Source: Alphaproteobacteria bacterium
GTDB taxonomy: Bacteria; Pseudomonadota; Alphaproteobacteria; UBA8366; Aestuariispiraceae
Direction: 5' to 3'
NCBI GenBank assembly: GCA_024743195.1
Contig: JANSXE010000016.1
Span: 1-64,000, forward strand
DNA: 64,000 bases
The notes under the pieces were generated by a model. It was not told where the DNA came from. It saw only the letters and a program-made list of their open reading frames with translations, and made no database searches. Position numbers and translations under genes: made by a program. Below, piece by piece: positions 7,819 through 17,183 of this stretch (positions are counted from its first letter, which is position 1; every line of letters begins with the position of its first letter).

Positions 7819-8239
7819 TCCATAACCTCCTGCACCAGGTCCGCGGCGCTTGCGCGCATCCCAACCGCCCGACCTCCGCCGCCACCCCGGCGCCGCTCGA
7901 CGAAGGCCAAGCGGCTCGAACCGATCCGAAGCCGGACCGAACCGCGATCCTACATAAAGAAACGACGCCAAATAGGGCGTCGACGTTGTGCTCGTTTCCC
8001 CTGCGCCGTCGCGTGTTTCGGCTGCACGTCTTGCGCGAGCGCAGCATCCTACCGCACGGTCTTCCTCGGATACAAGGGTCAAGCCCGAAACATTTCCGAA
8101 GATTGCGTACAAAGGAAGGACAACCATTAATCAATGTTTGGCCTGCAAAACCAACCGATACGCGCGTTTGCGGCGCGCGCCTGGCGGTTCCGCCTGGCGC
8201 GCGCATCGTCTCAATGATCGGAGTGTGAGAGGCGCGCCA
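7819..8239. other. Intergenic region between XRE copy 3 and the RTX gene
   Basis: I see no credible gene in these 421 bp. The region must carry the promoter of the XRE gene at 7450 and the 3' untranslated region of the RTX gene. Its only clear structure is the long hairpin at 8173-8204. Confidence 0.4.
8173..8204 (-). terminator. Strong GC hairpin past the RTX gene
   Basis: A 15-bp stem with one mismatch (8173-8187 with 8190-8204, loop TT) lies 35 bp after the stop of the giant RTX gene. No T-run follows on the minus strand, so it may be a Rho-assisted transcript end or a 3'-protecting stem-loop, not a classical terminator. Confidence 0.4.
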
Positions 8240-11200
8240 TCAGACCTGGTCGGGCGGCGTTTCCCCGTCGGCGATCGTGAGCTTGATCAGCATCCCGTCG
8301 AGGGAAAGCTGGTGCTCCCCGGCGCCGAATTGCTGGTCGCCGATCGTCACCGTGCTCTCCTGGCCCTTCAGGATGGTGAGCTCGTTGTCGTCGTCGGTCA
8401 TCGAGACGACGTCCTCGAGCGACAGGTTGATGTCCGCAGCCGAGCCGTCGTCGCCGACGAGGTCGAGCGCCTCAATGTTCCGGACCGCACTCAGGTCGTC
8501 CCCGTCCAGCACGCCGTCGCTCGGCCCCTCGGTCACGCGCAGCACGTCGAACCCGCTGCCGCCGTCGACGCCCGAGTAGCCCCTGTCGAGACCGTCGATC
8601 GAGTCGAGACTGTTCGCATCGAGGGCCGCGTCCACGCCTGAGGGCCGATCGCCGTAATCGACGGCGCCGCCCATGCCCGAGAGGTCGTCGCCGGAGACCT
8701 CGAGGCTGTCGTCGCCGGCGCCGCCTAGCAAAAGGTCGTCCGATCCGTCCGCCACGATGCGGTCGTCGCCGTCGGCGCCGGCGAGGATGTTGGCCCCGTC
8801 GCCGCCCACCAGCAGGTCGTCGCCGGCGCCGCCGGCGACATGGTCGACGCCGCTCCAAACCGGCCCGGCCAGATCGACCGAGAGACCGGACTCGACGCCG
8901 GCCGCGGCGGCGGCCCAGTCCTGACCCGCCCCCATATCGACGCCGTCGAAGAGCTGATCGAGATCGTCTTCCGCCAAGGCCTCCTCGCCGCCGGGCGTCT
9001 CCAGGAGCCAGCTGTCGAAGGCGTCCGACTCCGGCGCAGGGATCGCGATCGAGAACCCAACCGATCCGCCGCCGGCAAGGGATACATAGCCGTCTTGCAC
9101 CGAGCCCTCGTCGAGCGAAACGGCGTCGCTCTCCGCCTCAAGAATGCGATCGCCCAGTTCGATCCGGTTGACCAGCACGTTGGAGGCGCTGTTGAAGGCC
9201 CGCACTTGGATGTCGACCGTTTCGCCTTCGGTGACCGGAATGCCCGGGATGTCGATGGTCTGCCAATTCTCCAACTGGCCCAAGGCGACCGCGGCGGTGA
9301 AAACGCCGAGAGACATGCCGTTCAGGATCACCTCGAATTTGCCGTTGCCGCCCTGGCCGTCGTCCGGGCCGTCGTCCGGCCCGTCGTCGTCCCAATCATC
9401 GTCGTCGCCGCCGCCTGCGCCGACGCCCGTCTTGGCGACCGTGAGGGTCAAGGTCTCGGTGCGGGTCTGCGGCTCCGGCGGCGTCTCCTCCAGATCGGAG
9501 ACGACGGCGCCGGTCTCGTCGGCCGCGGTGACGAAGACGGCGCTGTCATTGGCCGCGCCGTCCGCGTCCTTGATGGCCGGCGGGGCCGCCTCGATCCCGA
9601 CCGGCGCCTCGGCGGCCTCGGAGGCCGCGCCTTCATCGTCGATCACGGTGACCGAGACGACGCGCGCGCCCGGCGCGGGGGCGGGATCGTCGCTGATCAG
9701 GCGGATGGCGGCGATCGCCTCCTCATAGGCCGCGATCGGCGCGTCGCCCGCAAGCGTCAAGGTGAAGCCGCCGTCCTGGTCGGAGCCGGCCGCGACCACC
9801 GTCAGGCCCGTCGCCTGCAGCACCGACTCGTCAACGATCAGGGCGTCCCCGTCCTGAAAGCCGGACGCGATCGAGACGCTCGCCTGCATAAGCGTGGGGC
9901 TGTCGGCGTCGGTGATCGAGATGTCGCGCGCCACCGGGGCGCCGGCGAACAGCTCGTCCGTGTCGATGTCGATCGGGTCGAGGCCGGAAATCGTCGGCGC
10001 GAACTGCTTCTCTTCGCCGTCGACATAGAGTTGCACGTCCTCGACGTTCTCGAAGCTGAGGCCGATGCTGTCGATCGACTGCTCCGCCTCCGGATCCGTC
10101 TTCGCGGCCTTGATCGCCGCCGCGATGTCGGCGAGCGCCTGATCCAGCGTCTCCAGGCCGCTGGAGAGTTCGATCCTCAGCACGTCGACGCCGTCGCCGC
10201 CGTCGAAATGCGTCCCGGGACCGTCGGTCGCGACATTGAAGGTGGCGACGTCGTCGCCGTCGCCGCCGCTGATCGTGTCCGCCCCCCCGCCGCCGGTCAG
10301 GACGTCGTCTCCGGCCCCGCCGTCGATCACGTCGGCGCCGTCGTCGCCGGTGATGGTGTCGGCGCCCTCCCCGCCCAGAAGGGTGTCGCCGCCGGCGCCG
10401 CCGTTGATGACGTCGTCGCCCGCGCCGCCGTCGATGACGTCGTCGCCCGCGCCGCCGTCGATGACGTCGTCGCCGCCGCCGCCGCTGATCTGATCCGGAT
10501 TGTCCCCGCCGGTCAGAACCTCGGCCTCGTCGCCGCCTTCGATGACCACGCCCAGCGAGCGCAGGGCGTCGATCTCGACCACCTGACCGTCGAGATCGAT
10601 GACCGTCAGGCTTTCGATGTTCTGGACCCGAAGCCCCAGCGCCTCGAAGGTGCGCGCCTCATCGACGCCCGGGCCCGCCGCAATCCAATCCGAGAGGTCG
10701 ATGAGATCGGCCACGATATCCGAATCAAGCAGGTCGATCGGCCCGACCGTTAGGGCGAGCGTCAGCGAGTCCGCGCCCGCCCCGCCGTCGGCGGAATCCT
10801 GGCCCGCCTCGGGATCGATCGTCAGCGAGAGCGCATCGTCGCCGTCGCCTCCGATCAGCGTGTCCGCGCCGGCGCCCCCGATCAGAACGTCGTCGCCGGG
10901 GCCGTCGCCGCCGTCGATCGAAACGGTGAAGCTCTGGGTCGAGCTGGTCGTGTCGGCGCCGCCGTCGGGGTCGGTGTCGGTCACCGTCGTCGTGACGGTG
11001 ACGCTGAAGTCGCCCGTTCCCGCCGGCGCGACCGCCTGCAGACCGTCAAGCTCGCCCGCGGTGAACACCAGATCTTCGTAGGGCGTCCCGTCGGCGTCGG
11101 TGATGACGACGCCCTCAGGCAGGCCGGAGAGCGTGATCGTAAGGCTTTCGGACCCGTCGAGATCGCCGCCCAGGGCCGCCCCGATGGCAAGCGGCGCGAC

Positions 11201-13789
11201 GGCCGCACCGTTGGCGCCGTCGCCGGTCAGCACGTCGTCCCCGGCGCCGCCGATCAGCGTGTCGGCGCCGGATCCGCCGGTCAGCGCGTCGTCGCCGTCA
11301 TCACCTTCGATCAGATCGTCCCCGGCGCGCGCCTCAACGCCGCTGGCGTCCGCGACGGTGACGATCGGGTCGTCCGCAACCCCGGCGATCCGAACGGCGG
11401 CGCTTGCGGCGTCGGTCGTCGCGGCGCCGGTCAGCAGATTCGTCGTCGTGGCGGTGACGGAGAGGGTGAAGGCGCCGGACGCGTTCTCCGGCGCAACGAT
11501 CTGCAGGCCGTCCACTTGGTCCGCGCCGAGCGTCACCTCGGCCCCGCCCGCGAAGCTGTCGCCGGCGGCGTTGACGAGGCTGTAGCCCTGCGGCAGGCCG
11601 CTGAGCGTCACGCTGGTCGACAGCAGCGGGCTGTCCGGCGCGTCGAGATCGATGGTCAGAGCCGTCGGCTCGTCCTCGACGCCGGGCGCGACTTGCAGCG
11701 ACACGTCGGTCGCGCCGGAGGGGGAGGGCCCGTCGAACACCACCGTCTCGACCCCGTTGACGGTCAGGCCGAGGGCCGCGAACACGCCCTGCTGGCCGGA
11801 CGCCAGGGCCGCCAGGTCGCTGACGATCGACGGGTCCTCAAGGTCATCGGCGTCGTACCGGATTTCCAGCCGATCGACGCCCGCGCCGCCGTCGATCACG
11901 TCCGCCCCGTCTCCGAGGGTGTAGACGATCACGTCGTCGCCGGCCCCGCCCGCGACGGTGTCGGCGCCCGCGCCGCCGATCAGCGTGTCGTCTCCCAAGC
12001 CGCCGCGCAGATCGTCCGCGCCGTCGCCGCCGGTCAGCGTATCGCCGCCCGCGCCGCCGCTGAGCGCGTCGTCGCCCGCGCCGCCGGACAGATCGTCGCC
12101 GTAGGACCCGCCGGAGATCGTATCGTCGCCGGTTCCGCCGTCGGCAACGAGGCGCTTGTCGGTCGCGCTGGCGTCGATCACGTCGTCGCCGGCGCCGCCG
12201 TTCATGAACAGCGTTTCGTTGATGATGTCCGTCTGCGACAGATCGCCGATGGTGATTTCGTCGTCGCCGGCGCCGAAGTTGATCCCGAGTTCCTCGACCT
12301 CGTCCATGGTGATCTCGGTGCCGCCCGACTCCTCGATGATCACGTTGCCGTTCGCGTCCTGACCGACCGTCCAGTCGGTGCTGCGCTGGGCCTGCGAGGC
12401 GTCGATGGTGAACAGATCGATTGATCCGGGGTCCGTGCTGCCGGTGACAGAGCCGACGACGGGGCTGTTCGCGTCGAAACTGTAGGTGACGTTGCCGCGC
12501 ACCGGGTTGGAGAGGAGATCGTCGCTCGGCGCCGCGGGTTCCTCCGGCTCGTCGAGCGGGTCGGAGCGCAGGGTCGGCGCGATGAAGAAATCCTCGCCGC
12601 CGGAGGCGAAGTTGTCGTTTGCAAGCGCCCCGGACTGCAGACCGCCGGTGCCCTCGAGCAAGCCGTTCAGAAGGCGAAGGAACGCGGCGCTCTGCGTGAC
12701 GGCGGCGATTGCGCCGCTGGGGCCGGCCGCCGTTTCCAAATCGTTCAACTGCTCCGCCAGTCGCTCGATCTCGGCCTGATCGAGCACCGCCTGATCCTCG
12801 CCCGCGCCGCCGCTTGGGTCGTCGGCGCCCTGGCCGGACCCGCCGATAGGCGGTTGGTCGGGGCTGAAGGCGATCGCGTCGCCGAAGGTGCGGGCCTGCT
12901 CCGTCGGGTCCATCATTTGAACGGGACCGGGCTCCCGCTCGAAGGCGGTGACCAGGGTGGACTGCCCGACCGAGCTGAGCACCGTCTGGCCGCCGCCGTT
13001 GGTGACCGTCACCGCGCCCTCGAAAAGCGTCACCGTCGTGTCGCCGTCCTCGGCCCCGACATTGACGCCGTACTTGGTGCCGCGGATGCCGATGGTGGCG
13101 ACGGGGGTGCGCACCTCCACCTCTTCCGGGTTGCTCTTCCCGATATGGCCGGAGGCGAAGACGAAGGCGCCCTGCACCACGTCGAACAGCTGGCTGCCGG
13201 TCTGGGAGCTGTCGTCATAGACCATCTGGTCGACGACGATGCGCGCCCCGGCGCCCATCGACATGGTGCTGTCATCGACGAACAGGACGCCGAGCGCCGA
13301 ATCCGGTCCGGTGACGATGGTGTCGTTCTCGAATATCTGGGAGCCGGCTTCCAGCTCCTCGCGCGTGCCGTCGGCCCGGATGACCGTGGCCGTCCCCTTC
13401 ATCGCGTCGACGGAACCGACCGGTTCGCCGAAGCCCGCGTCGGACAGGGTTCCTCCGGATTGCGCCACCTGGCCCGCGGTCTCCGGGCCGGCGAGCTTGG
13501 CCGCCGTCTCGCCGAGCAGACGCGCGCCGGTCTCCGTCACCAGCGTCGGCAGCGCATCCGGTCCGCCGGCGAAGAAGTCGACGACGACAAGGGTTTCGCC
13601 GCCCGGCAGCTCGATCTGAAGATCGAAGCCGTCGCGCGCAAACTCCCCCTTGAGCGGTTCGTTGCCATTGGGCAGCAGGACGGGTTCGCCCGCCTCGCCG
13701 AGCGCGACGAACTGGACCGCCCCTTCGGCGCCGCCGGCGCCGACCCCCTGTGCACCGCTGGAGGAAAGACCCTCGGCAGCGCCGTTCAT
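8240..13789 (-). CDS. Giant FecR-domain RTX protein, probable type I secreted surface protein
   Basis: The 1849-aa product (from ATG 13789; a TTG at 13921 would add 44 residues) has a non-signal N-terminus, a FecR-like domain at about residues 120-285 (VIRADGTREELEAGS ... TPVATIGIRGTKYGV), and at least five clusters of calcium-binding RTX nonapeptides of the GGAGDDVI type (DNA about 11850-12270, 11205-11340, 10780-10915, 10235-10535, 8690-8870), split by Ig- or cadherin-like modules. It is very acidic. RTX repeats fold in calcium outside the cell, and such proteins leave through type I secretion using a C-terminal signal. No secretion genes adjoin it; a TolC-type gene begins at 62890. A likely role is adhesion or matrix formation, but no enzyme domain is visible. 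Confidence 0.8.
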   Translation of the reverse strand: MNGAAEGLSSSGAQGVGAGGAEGAVQFVALGEAGEPVLLPNGNEPLKGEFARDGFDLQIELPGGETLVVVDFFAGGPDALPTLVTETGARLLGETAAKLAGPETAGQVAQSGGTLSDAGFGEPVGSVDAMKGTATVIRADGTREELEAGSQIFENDTIVTGPDSALGVLFVDDSTMSMGAGARIVVDQMVYDDSSQTGSQLFDVVQGAFVFASGHIGKSNPEEVEVRTPVATIGIRGTKYGVNVGAEDGDTTVTLFEGAVTVTNGGGQTVLSSVGQSTLVTAFEREPGPVQMMDPTEQARTFGDAIAFSPDQPPIGGSGQGADDPSGGAGEDQAVLDQAEIERLAEQLNDLETAAGPSGAIAAVTQSAAFLRLLNGLLEGTGGLQSGALANDNFASGGEDFFIAPTLRSDPLDEPEEPAAPSDDLLSNPVRGNVTYSFDANSPVVGSVTGSTDPGSIDLFTIDASQAQRSTDWTVGQDANGNVIIEESGGTEITMDEVEELGINFGAGDDEITIGDLSQTDIINETLFMNGGAGDDVIDASATDKRLVADGGTGDDTISGGSYGDDLSGGAGDDALSGGAGGDTLTGGDGADDLRGGLGDDTLIGGAGADTVAGGAGDDVIVYTLGDGADVIDGGAGVDRLEIRYDADDLEDPSIVSDLAALASGQQGVFAALGLTVNGVETVVFDGPSPSGATDVSLQVAPGVEDEPTALTIDLDAPDSPLLSTSVTLSGLPQGYSLVNAAGDSFAGGAEVTLGADQVDGLQIVAPENASGAFTLSVTATTTNLLTGAATTDAASAAVRIAGVADDPIVTVADASGVEARAGDDLIEGDDGDDALTGGSGADTLIGGAGDDVLTGDGANGAAVAPLAIGAALGGDLDGSESLTITLSGLPEGVVITDADGTPYEDLVFTAGELDGLQAVAPAGTGDFSVTVTTTVTDTDPDGGADTTSSTQSFTVSIDGGDGPGDDVLIGGAGADTLIGGDGDDALSLTIDPEAGQDSADGGAGADSLTLALTVGPIDLLDSDIVADLIDLSDWIAAGPGVDEARTFEALGLRVQNIESLTVIDLDGQVVEIDALRSLGVVIEGGDEAEVLTGGDNPDQISGGGGDDVIDGGAGDDVIDGGAGDDVINGGAGGDTLLGGEGADTITGDDGADVIDGGAGDDVLTGGGGADTISGGDGDDVATFNVATDGPGTHFDGGDGVDVLRIELSSGLETLDQALADIAAAIKAAKTDPEAEQSIDSIGLSFENVEDVQLYVDGEEKQFAPTISGLDPIDIDTDELFAGAPVARDISITDADSPTLMQASVSIASGFQDGDALIVDESVLQATGLTVVAAGSDQDGGFTLTLAGDAPIAAYEEAIAAIRLISDDPAPAPGARVVSVTVIDDEGAASEAAEAPVGIEAAPPAIKDADGAANDSAVFVTAADETGAVVSDLEETPPEPQTRTETLTLTVAKTGVGAGGGDDDDWDDDGPDDGPDDGQGGNGKFEVILNGMSLGVFTAAVALGQLENWQTIDIPGIPVTEGETVDIQVRAFNSASNVLVNRIELGDRILEAESDAVSLDEGSVQDGYVSLAGGGSVGFSIAIPAPESDAFDSWLLETPGGEEALAEDDLDQLFDGVDMGAGQDWAAAAAGVESGLSVDLAGPVWSGVDHVAGGAGDDLLVGGDGANILAGADGDDRIVADGSDDLLLGGAGDDSLEVSGDDLSGMGGAVDYGDRPSGVDAALDANSLDSIDGLDRGYSGVDGGSGFDVLRVTEGPSDGVLDGDDLSAVRNIEALDLVGDDGSAADINLSLEDVVSMTDDDNELTILKGQESTVTIGDQQFGAGEHQLSLDGMLIKLTIADGETPPDQV

Positions 13790-14048
13790 TTGCGGTGGCG
13801 AGCTAATAGCACACCTCGCTTCCAACAGCGCCCCATCCACGCTGGGCTCCGATCCGCCGCCGTCCCGGACTGTGCGCTTCTGCCCGTCCTGGCCGCCGGC
13901 GAATGGCCAACATGGTCCCAAAATGATTATGGCACGGGATTAGGCGGCGCCGCCAAGCAAAAAAGACAAGGAAACCAAAGTTTTAAGTACAATTTGACGC
14001 GTATTTTAATAAAATTCACTGGGATTGGCGCGGCCGAGACGCTTTGAC

Positions 14049-14064
14049 TGTGATCGTCATCACA
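14049..14064. promoter_or_regulatory. CRP/FNR-type palindrome
   Basis: The site reads TGTGA-N6-TCACA, a perfect pair of CRP-type half-sites, about 260 bp upstream of the RTX start and 150 bp past the phoX-like stop. Its position fits an activator site for the giant surface protein gene if the promoter lies in the AT-rich stretch next to it. Alphaproteobacterial CRP-like proteins vary in specificity, so the match is suggestive only. Confidence 0.45.
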
Positions 14065-14160
14065 CCGTCCGTATTCGCTAGCCCGATTTGCGGTTTCGCG
14101 CAAGATGCGGCGGCGGGCGGGGGCAGTGCGCCTCCGCCCGCCGCGTCGAATCGGCGTGTC

Positions 14161-14200
14161 GGCTCGATCGGGCTCGATCGGGCTCGATCGGGCTCGATCC
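14161..14200. repeat. 10-bp tandem repeat, four copies
   Basis: Four head-to-tail copies of GGCTCGATCG, the last with one change, lie just after the phoX-like gene. No coding role is seen. Confidence 0.85.
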
Positions 14201-14215
14201 GGTCGTTGAGGCCGG

Positions 14216-16201
14216 TCAGCCGATCGGGCCGCCGCCCTGCTTGGTGATCATCACGACCGACGGCCGCGGCGGCATCCCGTCCTGGAAGTCCGGCCAGCGC
14301 GTCGCCGGATCGTCGAAGGACGAGACGCGCCCGAACTCGGCCCATTTCGACACGCCGGCGTCCGCCGGGTGCTGCACCGCGACGAACAGGGTTTCGCCGT
14401 CGTCGGTGAAGACCGGCCCGCAGAGCTCGGCGCCGACCGGACAACGGAAGAAGTGCCGGCCGCTGCCGCGCGCCGGCCCTTCCGTGTCGAGCGCCCAGAG
14501 CCCGTCGCAGCGGTTCGAATGCGACCCGGGCCGATTGCCGTCGGTCGAGATCCACAGTCGCCCGGACGGGTCGACCGCCGCATTGTCGGGATCGGTGAAC
14601 CAGCCGTTCGCGGTCGTCTCGGGGCCCCATTGGGCGCCGACGTCCCCGGCCGGGTCGCCGCACATCACCAGCATCTCCCAGGTCATCGAGGCGGCCGCAT
14701 GGTCGCCATAGGGCGCCGAAATCTCGATGATGTGGCCGTGGCCGTTCTCGGGGCGCGGGTTGGCGGCGTTGACCTGCTTGGCCGTGCGCTTCGAATTGTT
14801 GGTCAACATGACGTAGACCTTGCCGGTCGCCGCGTTGGGCTGCACGTCCTCCGGCCGGTCCATCGGCGTCGCGCCCAGCAGATCGGCGGCGAGCCGCGCG
14901 TCGATCAGCACGTCGGCCTGGCTCTGGAAGCCGTTCGCCGCCGTCAGCGGGCCCTGGCCGTGGACCAACGGCATCCAGTGCACCGTCCCGTCTGCGTCGA
15001 AGCGCGCGACGCTGAGTTCGCCGTCGTCCAGCAGGTCGCGGTTGGCCACCGGGTTCGCCGGGTCGTAGGCGCGCGCGGTGACGAAGCGGTAGACGTAGTC
15101 GAAGCGCTGATCGTCGCCCATGTAGAGGACAACGCGGCCGTCCCGGTTGACGATCGATTCCGCGCCCTCATGCTTGAAGCGGCCGAGCGCGGTGCGCTTG
15201 ACCGGCGTCGAGGTCGGGTCCTTCGGGTCCACCTCGACGACCCAGCCGAAGCGGTTCGGCTCGTTCGGATGGCGGGCGATGTCGAAGCGCTCGTCGAACT
15301 TGCCCCAGGCGTACCATTGGCCCGGCACGCCGTAGCGCTTGAGAGACGCGGCCTCCGGGTGGGCGTCCAGCGCCTCCTCGCCCCAGAAGTAGCCGTGGAA
15401 ATTCTCCTCGGCCATCAGATAGGTGCCCCACGGCGTGATCCCGCCGGCGCAGTTGTTGATGGTGCCGAGCACCTGGGTCCCCGCCGGATCGGCCGCGGTC
15501 TTCAGCCGGTCGTGCCCGGCGGCCGGCCCGCTGACGCGCATCGGCGTGTTGGCGGTGATGCGGCGGTTATAGGGGCTGCCCTGGACGACGAACCACTTGC
15601 CGGCGGCGCCGCGTCGGATCTCCAGGACCGAGCCGCCGTGGGCCGCCTGTTCGATGGCGACCAGATCGGCCGTCATGTCCTTGAAGCCTGCGTCCTCCTG
15701 ATCGCCGACGCCGGGGAACATCAGCTCCTCGTTGGTGTATTCATGATTGACGCAGAGCAGCGCGCGGTCCTCCGACAGCGGCGCGACGCCGACATAATCG
15801 TTGTTGTAGCCGAACTGCTTGGCCTGAGCCGCGGCGGTCTGATTCTGCGGGTCGAAGGCCGGCGCGTCGGCTTCGACCGGGTCGCCCCAGCGGATAAGGA
15901 TGTCGGCGTCGTATCCCTCGGCGACATGATGGGCCGCATCGACGCCGGCCTCGATCTCGCGGAAGGTGAAGCCGCTGGCGCCGGCGGCGCGCGCCTCGCG
16001 CTGGACCAGGGGCAAGGCGGTCGCGGCGGCGGCGACCGCACCGGCCGCCAGCGCGCCCTTCAGGAAGCGGCGGCGCGCCAGCACGTCGGCGAAGCGCGGC
16101 GCGGCGGACGGATTGGTCGGACTGTCGTCGGCGTGCTCGAGCCGGCGGTCGCGCGAGAGCCGGCGGTCGATCGCGGGCCGGTTGGAGGTTGCGTTGGTCA
16201 T
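14216..16201 (-). CDS. phoX: PhoX-family (DUF839) Tat-exported alkaline phosphatase
   Basis: The 661-aa protein has a twin-arginine signal (RRRFLKG at residues 43-49, then a hydrophobic stretch and a cleavage-like REARA near residue 72) after a 40-residue polar lead. The body has the PhoX/DUF839 pattern: LLCVNHEYTNEELMFPG, CAGGITPWGTYLMAEENFHGYFWG and GSHSNRCDGLWALDTEG. PhoX enzymes are calcium- and iron-dependent periplasmic phosphomonoesterases made under phosphate limitation; no pho box was found. A Met four codons upstream (16213) is an alternative start but has its AGGGG directly against the ATG. The gene stands alone, divergent from the DUF6134 gene. Confidence 0.85.
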   Translation of the reverse strand: MTNATSNRPAIDRRLSRDRRLEHADDSPTNPSAAPRFADVLARRRFLKGALAAGAVAAAATALPLVQREARAAGASGFTFREIEAGVDAAHHVAEGYDADILIRWGDPVEADAPAFDPQNQTAAAQAKQFGYNNDYVGVAPLSEDRALLCVNHEYTNEELMFPGVGDQEDAGFKDMTADLVAIEQAAHGGSVLEIRRGAAGKWFVVQGSPYNRRITANTPMRVSGPAAGHDRLKTAADPAGTQVLGTINNCAGGITPWGTYLMAEENFHGYFWGEEALDAHPEAASLKRYGVPGQWYAWGKFDERFDIARHPNEPNRFGWVVEVDPKDPTSTPVKRTALGRFKHEGAESIVNRDGRVVLYMGDDQRFDYVYRFVTARAYDPANPVANRDLLDDGELSVARFDADGTVHWMPLVHGQGPLTAANGFQSQADVLIDARLAADLLGATPMDRPEDVQPNAATGKVYVMLTNNSKRTAKQVNAANPRPENGHGHIIEISAPYGDHAAASMTWEMLVMCGDPAGDVGAQWGPETTANGWFTDPDNAAVDPSGRLWISTDGNRPGSHSNRCDGLWALDTEGPARGSGRHFFRCPVGAELCGPVFTDDGETLFVAVQHPADAGVSKWAEFGRVSSFDDPATRWPDFQDGMPPRPSVVMITKQGGGPIG

Positions 16202-16364
16202 GGTCTGCTGCATCCCCTGTCTAGGCGGCGTCCGGCCGACGCCCCGCATTCTGGCGGCGGCGGCGCCTGTTGTCATGATGATGTGCGGGATAGCACGCGG
16301 GCTTGACGCGGCGATGACGCCGCCATGACGGCCCTGTTATGCGGGCGCCGGGGGACTCTTGCGA

Positions 16365-16390
16365 TAATCCGATCCGGGCCAATATCCGTA
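16365..16390 (+). promoter_or_regulatory. Candidate ECF (RpoE/ChrR-like) promoter for the DUF6134 operon
   Basis: TAATCC (16365-16370) and CGTA (16387-16390) are separated by 16 bp and lie 107 bp upstream of the DUF6134 start. A site of the same form precedes the photolyase operon at 27130. The known singlet-oxygen sigma factor of Rhodobacter uses a TGATCC-type -35 element, so this is a near match; the assignment is inference. Confidence 0.4.
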
Positions 16391-16496
16391 CACGGAAGCA
16401 GGGCCAAGCCTGCGCGGCGAGTCTCCGCCGCGGGGCGGCTTCGGCGAACGGGCCGCAGGGCGGCCTTGGCAAACGGAACGCAAGAGGGCGAGCGAC

Positions 16497-17183
16497 ATGG
16501 GCATGACCCGTCGGGAATTCGCGTTGAAGGGAGCCGCCGCGGCGGCGCTTATCGGGGGCGCGTCGGGGCTGACGACCGCGCCTCGGCCGGCTTTCGCCTC
16601 CGGCGACGCCGCCGGCGCGCAGACGCTCGACTTCAAGGTGCTGCGCGACGGTTCCGAGATCGGCAGCCACCGCTTGCAGATCCGCCAGGACGGCGAGCGC
16701 ACGCTGGTCGACATCGACATCAATCTTGAGGTCGGCGTCGGGCCCTTGGTGCTCTACCGTTATGTTCACCAGAATCGCGAGGTCTGGGAAGACGGTCGCT
16801 TCGTGCGCTTCGAGTCCGTGACGGACGACGACGGCGACGAGTACGCGGTGACCGCGGAGCGTCGGGGCGGCGACATCGTCGTCGACCGCAAGCCGGCCGA
16901 GGACTATCGGATCGACGTTCCGGAAGTTCTGCCCACCAGCTATTGGAACGAGGCGACGGTTCGACAGCAGGTGCTGCTCGACACCCAGAAGGGTCGCAAG
17001 ATGGAAGTCGCGGTCGAAGATCTTGGCTGGGACGAGGTCGAGGCCGGCGGCCAGATGGTCCGGGCGCGCAAGTACCGTCTCGACGGCGACCTGCGGCTCA
17101 CGCTCTGGTACGACGAGACCGGCCGCTGGGTGAAACTGCTGTTCCCCTTCAAGGGCTCCACCGTCGAATATGTCATGCGCTGA
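16497..17183 (+). CDS. DUF6134 family Tat-exported protein
   Basis: The 228-aa protein begins with a twin-arginine signal (TRREFALKG at residues 4-12, then an Ala-rich helix ending near PAFA). The mature part is mostly beta-strand in character (FKVLRDGSEIGSHRLQIRQD, ALLYRYVHQNREVWEDGRF-like stretches) and ends GSTVEYVMR, matching the DUF6134 pattern of periplasmic proteins of unknown job. It is the first gene of a four-gene set: its stop overlaps the photolyase-like start by 14 nt. The linkage suggests a part in handling light or oxidative damage in the periplasm, but no active site is visible. Confidence 0.8.
   Translation: MGMTRREFALKGAAAAALIGGASGLTTAPRPAFASGDAAGAQTLDFKVLRDGSEIGSHRLQIRQDGERTLVDIDINLEVGVGPLVLYRYVHQNREVWEDGRFVRFESVTDDDGDEYAVTAERRGGDIVVDRKPAEDYRIDVPEVLPTSYWNEATVRQQVLLDTQKGRKMEVAVEDLGWDEVEAGGQMVRARKYRLDGDLRLTLWYDETGRWVKLLFPFKGSTVEYVMR

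Larger units (their letters stand above)
13790..14215. other. Promoter region of the giant RTX gene
   Basis: This 426-bp gap holds the upstream region of the RTX gene and the 3' end of the phoX-like gene. It contains a markedly AT-rich patch (about 13965-14025), a CRP-like palindrome (14049-14064) and a 10-bp tandem repeat (14161-14200). No gene is visible. Confidence 0.45.

Noticed and set aside
8840-10753. Long open frame opposite the RTX gene
   Set aside because: Opposite strands of Asp/Gly-rich high-GC genes stay open by composition. The translation is Arg/Asp/Val-rich without motifs, and no ribosome site is seen.
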